Shown one piece after another: positions 37,305-43,825 of a stretch of DNA of 64,000 nucleotides. A program made the position numbers and the translations under genes. A model generated the notes under the pieces. It saw nothing but the letters and a program-made list of their open reading frames with translations. It had not been told where the DNA came from and ran no database searches. The DNA lies in the NCBI RefSeq assembly GCF_007971025.1, contig NZ_CP042436.1:930001-994000 (forward strand), read 5' to 3'. This DNA comes from Mucilaginibacter ginsenosidivorans (GTDB taxonomy: Bacteria > Bacteroidota > Bacteroidia > Sphingobacteriales > Sphingobacteriaceae). Each line of letters starts with the position of its first letter. Positions within the stretch are counted from its first letter, which is position 1.

Positions 37305-37320
37305 CTCTCCAATTGGAGAG
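37305..37320. repeat. Palindrome between kdpA and kdpB
   Basis: CTCTCCAATTGGAGAG is a perfect 16-bp palindrome and could form an intercistronic hairpin. It lies in the only sizeable gap inside kdpABC. It may tune mRNA stability or the subunit ratio, or be a copy of a dispersed palindrome. No T-run follows on the minus strand, so it is not a terminator. Confidence 0.6.
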
Positions 37321-37333
37321 GAGTGGCTGGGGT

Positions 37334-39034
37334 TTATCTTAATGAAAGGTGTTCGGCTATCGGGCCCAAAGCCAGGGCAGGGAAAAATGACAGCGCAGCA
37401 ACGATAATGATTACCGCAAATACCATCACGCCAAATGTGCCTGTATCTGTTTTAAGCGTTCCGACGCTTTCGGGAATATGCTTTTTGGTCGCTAAGAGGC
37501 CGGCTATAGCAACAGGGCCAATGATCGGCAAGTATCTGCCCAGGATCATCACTATGCCGCATGCCGTGTTCCAAAACGGCGTGTTGTCGCCCAGGCCTTC
37601 AAAACCGCTGCCGTTATTAGCAGATGATGAAGTGAACTCGTATAGCATTTCGCTGAAACCATGAAACCCCGGATTATTGAGCCAGGCCGCGTAGGCCGTC
37701 GGATTATGTGCATATAAATGACTGGCAATGGCAGTGCCGGCTAAAATGAGGAGCGGGTGCAACAAGGCGATGATCAACGCGATTTTCATTTCTTTCGCTT
37801 CAATCTTTTTGCCTAAGAATTCGGGCGTTCGTCCCACCATCAGGCCGCTAATGAAAACGGCGATAATGATGAATATATAAAAGTTCAGGAAACCAACCCC
37901 AACACCGCCATAAAAGCAATTGATCATCATACCCAGCAAAGCAAACATGCCGGTAAGCGGGGTCATGCTATCATGCATGGCGTTCACAGAGCCATTGCTG
38001 GTAACTGTTGTATTGATTGCCCAATACGCAGAGGCAGCAGGGCCAAAACGGACCTCCTTACCTTCCATACTGCCCGTGTTTTGCATGACCCCCATTTTTT
38101 CAATGGCATGGTTACCGCTCATCTCGTAGTAAATAGATGGGATAACTAAACTGAGAAATCCCACTGTCATTACTCCATATATTACCCAGGCCAATTTTCT
38201 TCTTTTTAAGACATATCCAAGTGCGAAGACCATTGCGATAGGAATAAGAAAAATACTAACCGTCTCAACAACATTGGTCAGGTAGTTGGGGTTTTCCAAA
38301 GGATGCGCCGAATTGGGCCCGAAGAATCCACCGCCGTTTGTTCCCAATTGTTTAATGGCTACAAATGCAGCTACCGGGCCGCGGCTTATATGCGCAGTAT
38401 CACCTTGTAAAGTTAGGACGGTATCTTTACCCCGAAAGGTCATTGGCGAGCCATTAAAAAGCAGAATCAGCGCCACCAAACAAGCTAAAGGCAATAAGAT
38501 GCGGGTGCTACTGCGTACAAAAAAATTATAAAAGTTTCCCAGTTTATCCGTTGTTCTTTCTTTCATGGCCATAAATACTGCCGCGCAAATAGCAATACCT
38601 GTTGCGGCACTTATAAATTGCCATAACATTAAGACCAGCTGGCCTAAATATGAAAGTCCTGTTTCTCCGGAATAGTGTTGCAAATTGGTATTGGTAACAA
38701 AGCTCACCGTTGTATTAAAAGCCAGGTCGGCGCTCATGGAAGGATTGCCATCCGGATTAAGAGGCAGCCAGCTCATGTCCATTAACACAAACATGCAAAT
38801 GAACATCCAAAGCAGATTGATAGCAAGCAATGCGGATAGGTGCTGTTTCCAGTTCATTCCTTTTGAAGGGTCAATGCCGCTCAGTTTAAAAATAATTTTA
38901 TCGAATGGGTCAAACAATTTATCCAGCCATGTTTTCTCATTGCTGAAAACTTTACCAATGTAACGCCCGAGCGGTATGGCCAAAACCATTACCAGTGCAT
39001 ACATTAAAACGACGCCAAATAATTCAGTGTTCAT
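37334..39034 (-). CDS. kdpA: KdpA, potassium-binding and translocating subunit
   Basis: 566 aa with about ten membrane helices in the K+-channel-like fold. Selectivity-filter motifs of the four repeats are seen, including FNTTVSFVTNTNLQHYSG, LGTNGGGFFGPNSAHPLENP, and SANNGSGFEGLGDNTPFWN. It forms the K+ pathway of the Kdp pump. kdpF lies 12 bp upstream, so both are on the same message. Confidence 0.96.
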   Translation of the reverse strand: MNTELFGVVLMYALVMVLAIPLGRYIGKVFSNEKTWLDKLFDPFDKIIFKLSGIDPSKGMNWKQHLSALLAINLLWMFICMFVLMDMSWLPLNPDGNPSMSADLAFNTTVSFVTNTNLQHYSGETGLSYLGQLVLMLWQFISAATGIAICAAVFMAMKERTTDKLGNFYNFFVRSSTRILLPLACLVALILLFNGSPMTFRGKDTVLTLQGDTAHISRGPVAAFVAIKQLGTNGGGFFGPNSAHPLENPNYLTNVVETVSIFLIPIAMVFALGYVLKRRKLAWVIYGVMTVGFLSLVIPSIYYEMSGNHAIEKMGVMQNTGSMEGKEVRFGPAASAYWAINTTVTSNGSVNAMHDSMTPLTGMFALLGMMINCFYGGVGVGFLNFYIFIIIAVFISGLMVGRTPEFLGKKIEAKEMKIALIIALLHPLLILAGTAIASHLYAHNPTAYAAWLNNPGFHGFSEMLYEFTSSSANNGSGFEGLGDNTPFWNTACGIVMILGRYLPIIGPVAIAGLLATKKHIPESVGTLKTDTGTFGVMVFAVIIIVAALSFFPALALGPIAEHLSLR

Positions 39035-39046
39035 AGTTTTTAATTA

Positions 39047-39124
39047 TTAAAATTTTTCCGGGTTTAAAAGCACATAAACCATGTAGATAAACACGGCGAT
39101 GGCTACGATGAATAATGGTATCAT
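39047..39124 (-). CDS. kdpF: KdpF, small stabilising subunit of the Kdp pump
   Basis: 25 aa: one membrane helix followed by the KdpF end signature (MIPLFIVAIAVFIYMVYVLL then NPEKF). Length and the terminal L.PE.F match KdpF of other bacteria (about 25-30 aa). It begins 5 bp after the stop of another tiny membrane peptide gene and ends 12 bp before kdpA. KdpF stabilises the KdpABC complex in the membrane (known from E. coli). Confidence 0.88.
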   Translation of the reverse strand: MIPLFIVAIAVFIYMVYVLLNPEKF

Positions 39125-39129
39125 TTGTT

Positions 39130-39222
39130 TTAGATTTTTTCGAAATAATTGACTGATTTGAACAGAAGCCAGAAGAGGGCGATGAAGACCAGTACATAAA
39201 GTACCGTTTGAAGAATATCCAT
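39130..39222 (-). CDS. 30-aa single-helix membrane peptide at the head of the kdp operon
   Basis: The ATG at 39222 is preceded by AAGGAT (a ribosome-binding-like AAGGA 5 bp upstream). It encodes M-D-I-L-Q-T-V, a hydrophobic stretch VLYVLVFIALFWLLF and a charged end KSVNYFEKI. It is five bases upstream of kdpF and in the same direction, a tight arrangement that argues for a real gene. It is not KdpF, because the LNPEKF signature belongs to the next ORF. Possibly another small accessory subunit of the pump or a regulatory peptide. Too short for automatic callers. Confidence 0.6.
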   Translation of the reverse strand: MDILQTVLYVLVFIALFWLLFKSVNYFEKI

Positions 39223-39257
39223 ATCCTTATTTATTTTTCAGGATATTTACCAAAATG

Positions 39258-39275
39258 ATGCCCGGGGCCGAGCAT
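39258..39275. other. Hairpin in the kdp leader region
   Basis: ATGCCCGGGGCCGAGCAT is a near-perfect inverted repeat (one mismatch). On the plus strand it is followed by TTTTTT, like a terminator, though no plus-strand gene leads into it. On the minus strand (the kdp direction) it is 36 bp upstream of the first small ORF and is followed only by a short CATTTT, so it could end the regulator's message weakly or act as a leader structure. Confidence 0.45.
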
Positions 39276-39349
39276 TTTTTAAAAACACAGATTAGATAAA
39301 GCGAAGACGGTTTTACGCTCAGTTTGGAGTAAAATTTGTAAATGCAGAT

Positions 39350-39381
39350 CCTATCATTTTGATAGGGTATTATCAAAATGA
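39350..39381. promoter_or_regulatory. Nested palindromic site upstream of the kdp operon
   Basis: CCTATCA-TTT-TGATAGG (39350-39366) is a perfect 7-bp palindrome. A wider perfect 11-bp inverted repeat, TCATTTTGATA (39354-39364) and TATCAAAATGA (39371-39381), overlaps it. The core CATTTTGATAG recurs upstream of the regulator gene (40784-40794). It lies about 130-160 bp upstream of the first operon ORF, the distance expected for an NtrC-type enhancer site, and begins just after the regulator's stop codon. Confidence 0.6.
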
Positions 39382-39387
39382 GAAAGT

Positions 39388-40734
39388 TTATTCGAGCCCG
39401 TACTCTTTCAGTTTTCGGTACAAGGTGGCTACGCCGATATTTAAAAGCCGGGCGGCTTCGGTGCGGTTGCCGTTTGTATGGTTCAGTACACGTTGTATGT
39501 GGAGCTTTTCTACCGAAGAAAGGTCAAATGCAGAAAGCAAATTTGGACGGGATGGCTGCGTATGAAGTATATCGTTCGGCAGCAGTCTTTCATCCAGTTC
39601 GTTGCCGTCGCATAATATCACAGCGCGTTCTATCACATTTTTTAGCTCCCTGATATTGCCGGGCCAGTTGTAAGCCGCAAGTTTTTCAATAAACCCGCTC
39701 GACATGCCGGTAACCTGTTTCTTCACCTTTGCGGCAAAATATTGAACGAAATGGGCGGCCAGTAGCGGTATGTCATTTTTTCGCTCGCGCAGAGCCGGCA
39801 ATACGATCTGGAAAACCGACAGCCGGTAAAACAAGTCGGATCGGAAATGATTACTTTCGATCTCAGCCTGCAGGTCGCGGTTGGTGGCAGCGAGTATGCG
39901 CACGTTCACCTGTGTGGGTTTGGTGTCGCCTACTTTCAAAAACTGTTGCGACTCCAGTACACGTAATAATTTCGCTTGTAACTCAAGATCAAGCTCACCC
40001 ATTTCGTCCAGGAAAATGGTACCACCGTTTGCCTCTTCAAACAGGCCTTTTTTATCTTTTGCTGCCCCTGTAAAAGCGCCGGCCTTGTGACCAAAAAGCT
40101 CGCTCTCCAACAATTCTTTTGTAAATGCGCTGCAATTAACCGCAACGAAAGGCTTATTTTTGCGGCTGCTGGCCTGGTGTATGGCTTCGGCAAATACCTC
40201 CTTACCGGTGCCGGTTTCACCAAGCAGTAAAACGGTGGTGTCCGTAAGCGCGACCTTTTGGGCCAGAGATATCACTTCCTTTATCGCTGCCGAATTACCT
40301 ATTATGCGGTCAAAACCAAATTTGTCGTTCAGCTTGCTCTCCAGCTCCTGCACCCGCTGTTGCAATAAGGCTTTATCCATCGCCTTGCTTACCAGCGGGA
40401 TGATCTTTTCGTTGTCATCGCCTTTGGTGATGTAATCAAAGGCACCGAGTTTGATTGCTTTCACGCCATCGTTTATGGTACCGAAAGCTGTTAAGACAAT
40501 GACCTCAGTAGCGGGCCATGTGCTTTTGATCTGGCTAGTAAGTTCGATGCCATTGATGTCGGGCAGCTTTACATCGCTTAGCACTACGTTCACCGGTTCA
40601 TGCTGGATTTTTTTTAGGCCTTCTTTTGCCGTCGACGCAGTAACCACTTCGTACCCTTCCAGTTGAAGAATACGGGCTAGCAGACCGCGTAGCCGCTCCT
40701 CGTCGTCAATGATCAGCAGTTTACCTTTTTGCAT
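39388..40734 (-). CDS. Sigma-54-dependent NtrC-family response regulator
   Basis: 448 aa. Receiver domain (D10/D11, phospho-acceptor D54 in VVLSDVKLPD), then the AAA+ sigma-54 activator domain with Walker A GETGTGKE, the sigma-54-contact loop GAFTGAAKDKKG, Walker B GGTIFLDEMGEL and RILAATNRDL, then a C-terminal Fis-type helix-turn-helix (LLNIGVATLYRKLKEYG). It is the gene immediately upstream of, and in line with, kdpFABC and the sensor genes, and takes the place of the OmpR-type KdpE of E. coli. It likely activates kdp with sigma-54; a -24/-12 promoter was not found by eye. See the palindromic sites nearby. Confidence 0.92.
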   Translation of the reverse strand: MQKGKLLIIDDEERLRGLLARILQLEGYEVVTASTAKEGLKKIQHEPVNVVLSDVKLPDINGIELTSQIKSTWPATEVIVLTAFGTINDGVKAIKLGAFDYITKGDDNEKIIPLVSKAMDKALLQQRVQELESKLNDKFGFDRIIGNSAAIKEVISLAQKVALTDTTVLLLGETGTGKEVFAEAIHQASSRKNKPFVAVNCSAFTKELLESELFGHKAGAFTGAAKDKKGLFEEANGGTIFLDEMGELDLELQAKLLRVLESQQFLKVGDTKPTQVNVRILAATNRDLQAEIESNHFRSDLFYRLSVFQIVLPALRERKNDIPLLAAHFVQYFAAKVKKQVTGMSSGFIEKLAAYNWPGNIRELKNVIERAVILCDGNELDERLLPNDILHTQPSRPNLLSAFDLSSVEKLHIQRVLNHTNGNRTEAARLLNIGVATLYRKLKEYGLE

Positions 40735-40783
40735 ATCGAAAGCAAAAGTGAAGAAAATTTACGCTGTTACATTAGATTTTAGC

Positions 40784-40794
40784 CATTTTGATAG
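40784..40794. promoter_or_regulatory. Copy of the kdp palindrome half-site upstream of the regulator
   Basis: CATTTTGATAG is identical over 11 bases to 39355-39365. It lies 50-60 bp upstream of the regulator's start codon and fits autoregulation. Confidence 0.5.
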
Positions 40795-40810
40795 CAGCAA
40801 CTTAAACCAT

Positions 40811-40857
40811 AAAAACAAAACCCTTGTAAGAGAGATACTTACAAGGGTTTTGTTTTT
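40811..40857 (-). terminator. Terminator of tRNA-Glu, perfect 20-bp stem
   Basis: Arms 40811-40830 and 40838-40857 are perfect reverse complements over 20 bp (CCCTTGTAAG flanked by AAAAACAAAA) around a 7-nt loop, with T-runs at both ends. It can stop the leftward tRNA transcript and any rightward transcript. Confidence 0.9.
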
Positions 40858-40866
40858 AGTCTCCAG

Positions 40867-40938
40867 TAGCCCGTAGGGGAATCGAACCCCTGTTTCAAGA
40901 ATGAAAATCTTGCGTCCTAACCCCTAGACGAACGGGCC
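40867..40938 (-). tRNA. tRNA-Glu (UUC)
   Basis: On the minus strand the sequence runs from GGCCCGTTCGTCTAGGGGTT to ACGGGCTA. Acceptor stem GGCCCGT/ACGGGCT, anticodon stem CAAGA/TCTTG with loop TTTTCAT (anticodon TTC), and T-arm CAGGGGTTCGATTCCCCT are all intact. The CCA end is not encoded. A hairpin terminator follows. Confidence 0.95.
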
Positions 40939-41020
40939 GTTCTTTCAAACGTGGGCGCAAATATAGCAAGATTGGTGAATATGACAATCCCTGAAAAGTA
41001 AAAATTGACAGTAAATTAGC

Positions 41021-41890
41021 TCAGGCGGCCAGAACGTTGCGGTATTTGAGCGGGGTGGTTTTGTAGCGTGTCCTGAAAAGCCGTATAAATGAGCTGGTGC
41101 ACTTAAAACCGACCATGTTGACGATCTCATATACGGGGTATTCGGTTTTGGTTAGCAGTAATTGGGCGCGTTGCAGGCGCAATTGTATCAGGAACTGGTG
41201 CGGCGACTGGTTATAAGCCAGTTTGAATGTGCGCAACAAGTGATTGACGGATAAACAGGCATGATCGGCCAGGTTATCAAGGTTAACGTTGCGGTTGTAA
41301 TTAGCATACAGGTACTCCTTTGCCAGGTTCAGGCGTCTTAATATCTCTATCCTGGTGCTGTAATGCAGGAAATTGAGTTTTTTTGCTTTGTTCAGTATCT
41401 CTTCCTTATATATCCTGTAATAGTTTAGCAGGCACTTGCACAGGTATTCGCTTAGCACATCGTCATCATCGCCGCCATTGTCCAGGTATTCTTTCAGTGT
41501 CAGAACTGCCTGCTTCATTTCCGGCCTCAGGGGATACACGGTTTCTATCAATTCCGATTGCAGCGGGCTTTCCCTATCATATTTGCCTCCGAATATTTTG
41601 TCCTTCGGTGCCAGCAGGTTGTTAAATTCATTTAAAAAATCATCATCAAAACTGATAAAAAAAGCATTCACAAAAGTATCGGTTTCACTATTTGCGGTAA
41701 ACTGGGTACCTTTATTCAGCACAATAAATGAATCGTGCTGCAGTGATAGACGTCGCCTGCCAATGCTGCATATTTCGCTGCCGCCGAATACAAAACGCAT
41801 AGTGAAACTGGTAGTGCTTTCAGGCGATGATTTCCAATTATAATGACTTGTAATCTTATTTCGGTTATCGAGTATCTTGGTGTATTCCAT
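41021..41890 (-). CDS. AraC-family transcriptional regulator
   Basis: 289 aa. The N-terminal part (1-160) is a cupin-like ligand-binding fold (FVFGGSEICSIGRRRLSLQHDSFIVLNKGTQF). The C-terminal 100 residues form the double helix-turn-helix: LDNLADHACLSVNHLLRTFKLAYNQSPHQFLIQLRLQRAQLLL and the second helix segment YEIVNMVGFKCTSSFIRLFRTRYKTTPLKYR. The family signature residues are all there. It lies next to the exported serine hydrolase, transcribed in the same direction after a gap of about 100 bp. Target genes and effector are unknown. Confidence 0.9.
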   Translation of the reverse strand: MEYTKILDNRNKITSHYNWKSSPESTTSFTMRFVFGGSEICSIGRRRLSLQHDSFIVLNKGTQFTANSETDTFVNAFFISFDDDFLNEFNNLLAPKDKIFGGKYDRESPLQSELIETVYPLRPEMKQAVLTLKEYLDNGGDDDDVLSEYLCKCLLNYYRIYKEEILNKAKKLNFLHYSTRIEILRRLNLAKEYLYANYNRNVNLDNLADHACLSVNHLLRTFKLAYNQSPHQFLIQLRLQRAQLLLTKTEYPVYEIVNMVGFKCTSSFIRLFRTRYKTTPLKYRNVLAA

Positions 41891-41993
41891 GTCAATAGGA
41901 TGATGAATATGCTCAGCACAATTTACTAAGGTGATTTTAGCATACTATCACCCCAATGGGGGGATTTATCAATTAAATACGTGATTTTGGGGC

Positions 41994-43166
41994 TTAATCG
42001 GTTTTGGGCAGCTCTTCAAATGTTGTTTTTGCCAGTTCCATCAACACCTTCATTACCGACACTTTCATAATGCGGTAGTCGCTCGTGTTAGTCTGCACCG
42101 CAAAGGCTATTTTGTATTTGGGGAAATAACACATCTCGGTCATGTACCCGGGAAAGAAACCGCTGTGCCCGTAGCTTATCCCATATTTAGCCGATTGCCT
42201 GATGATAACGCCCAGGCCGTATTTAGTATTCTGACCCAGCATCCTTGCCAATACGCCATCTTCCATAACAGGTAACATAGCCGGATCGAACGCCTTGCCT
42301 TCATAAAGCATTTTCCCCCATTTGGCGAGGTCTTTAGTTGTGGAATAGATGCCGCCACCGGTCCACTCAAATTGGGGATTAATAATAAATTCGCCGTTAT
42401 CAGCTATTACTTCGCTGCGACCACCAAAATCGTTATTCTTACCGGCATAGCCTTGTACCAGGCCTTTCAAATTTCTTTTATCCGAAGGTTTTGTTTGTGT
42501 TAAATGAAATGGCTTTAAAATTCGATGTTGCAGCATATCATAATATTTTTTACCCGTCACCTGCTCCATGATCATAGCCAGCACGATGTAATTGGTATCA
42601 GCGTAATCCCAGCCTTCACCTGCTTTGAACGGTGCTTTCTCATCAAATACATAGGCTAATTCCTCCTCAGGTTTCCACACTTTGCCGGGATTGGCGGTCA
42701 GGTCCTTTGTAAAAGCCTCTTTAAACTCGTAACGCATAATGCCGCTGGTGTGATTCATCAGCATTTTTATGGTGATATCTTCGGCATTGGGCAAACGTTT
42801 GAACCATTGGTAATGGCCGAGGTATTTGGAGATCTTATCGTCTAGGCTAAACCTCCCTTCTTTGATCAGCTGCATGGCAATCGCCGAGACATAGGTTTTG
42901 CCAACGCTGCCCTGCATCATGTAGCTGTCAGTTGTCATGAGTACGTGACGGGTGGAATCGGCCATACCCGATGCAATCGCGATTACAGTATTGTCGGGCA
43001 GAACAATTCCGGCATTAAGTCCGGGAAATTTTCCTGCTATGCAAAGCGAGTCGAGCTTAGCCTGTAGTTTCTGTTGCAGTGCCGTGTTTTGTGCGAACGT
43101 CGCAAATGAAAAGAAGATAAAGGCAAATAAAAGCCCCGCTTTCGATATGTACTTAGGTTTGATCAT
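41994..43166 (-). CDS. Serine hydrolase (class C beta-lactamase-like), exported
   Basis: 390 aa with a signal peptide (ends near FATFAQ). The active-site set is S87-V-G-K90 in MQGSVGKTYVSA, the YADTNY tyrosine motif at about 190-195, and YGHSGFFPGYM in place of KTG. It is a D,D-peptidase or esterase-type relative. It is 20 bp downstream of the NarL-type regulator gene, probably in its operon, so its expression may be tied to the sensor pair. This is the second exported serine hydrolase of the window and it is not a close copy of the first. Confidence 0.85.
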   Translation of the reverse strand: MIKPKYISKAGLLFAFIFFSFATFAQNTALQQKLQAKLDSLCIAGKFPGLNAGIVLPDNTVIAIASGMADSTRHVLMTTDSYMMQGSVGKTYVSAIAMQLIKEGRFSLDDKISKYLGHYQWFKRLPNAEDITIKMLMNHTSGIMRYEFKEAFTKDLTANPGKVWKPEEELAYVFDEKAPFKAGEGWDYADTNYIVLAMIMEQVTGKKYYDMLQHRILKPFHLTQTKPSDKRNLKGLVQGYAGKNNDFGGRSEVIADNGEFIINPQFEWTGGGIYSTTKDLAKWGKMLYEGKAFDPAMLPVMEDGVLARMLGQNTKYGLGVIIRQSAKYGISYGHSGFFPGYMTEMCYFPKYKIAFAVQTNTSDYRIMKVSVMKVLMELAKTTFEELPKTD

Positions 43167-43186
43167 AGACTTGAGGTGATTTTTTA

Positions 43187-43813
43187 CTAAATCAACTTGT
43201 TTTCTTTAGCCGTTTTTATAGCATCGGCCCGCGAGTTGACATCGAGTTTGAGGTAGATGTTTTTGATATGACTGCGCACGGTTTCAAGGTCAATAAAAAG
43301 GTCTTTTGCTACCTGGCTGCGACTCTTACCATCGGCAATTTGTTCCAGTATTTGCGTTTCCCGTTTTGACAGGGGAGATTCCTGGTTTCGCTGGAACGAT
43401 TTGATGACCATGCGGGCGATATTGACACTCATAGGGCCGCCGCCGTCTTTAACTTCGCGGATGGATTCAACGATCTTGGAAGGGGCCGTGTTTTTGGTCA
43501 GGTAGCCCGATGCCCCGTTGGCGAGAGCATCGAATATTGTCTTCTCGGACTCGTAGACGGTCAATATCAGGATATAAGCATGCGGCAGCATTTTCTTTAG
43601 CTTCGGGATGGCCTGTATGCCATTTGTGCCGGGAAGTTCGATATCAAGCAGGATAACGTCCGGCGAATCGTCACCTATTGTTTTTACCGCGTCATCAAAC
43701 GATGCATAGCTTCGCACTACAGTATAACCCTCGCTCTGCCCGATCAGCAAAGCGTACCCTTCACGAATGATCTCGTCGTCCTCAATAATTACTATCCTGA
43801 TATCCCTGCCCAT
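43187..43813 (-). CDS. NarL/FixJ-family response regulator
   Basis: 208 aa. Receiver with E11/D12/D13, phospho-acceptor D57 (VILLDIELPGTNG), the LTVYESEK region and the Lys of LTKN. The LuxR-type helix-turn-helix is PLSKRETQILEQIADGKSRSQVAKDLFIDLETVRSHIKNIYLKLDV. It lies 12 bp downstream of the propeller sensor kinase with HisKA_3, the kinase type that normally feeds NarL-type regulators, so it is the cognate partner. Confidence 0.92.
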   Translation of the reverse strand: MGRDIRIVIIEDDEIIREGYALLIGQSEGYTVVRSYASFDDAVKTIGDDSPDVILLDIELPGTNGIQAIPKLKKMLPHAYILILTVYESEKTIFDALANGASGYLTKNTAPSKIVESIREVKDGGGPMSVNIARMVIKSFQRNQESPLSKRETQILEQIADGKSRSQVAKDLFIDLETVRSHIKNIYLKLDVNSRADAIKTAKENKLI

Positions 43814-43825
43814 ATCTGCCTGGTT

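Noticed and set aside
39223..39353. Sigma-54 -24/-12 promoter (GG-N10-GC) upstream of the kdp operon
   Set aside because: No good GG-N10-GC match was found by eye in this strand. The sigma-54 link rests on the regulator type only.
39223..39387. c-di-AMP or K+ riboswitch in the kdp leader
   Set aside because: I see only a short hairpin and palindromic sites; no structure matching a known riboswitch.
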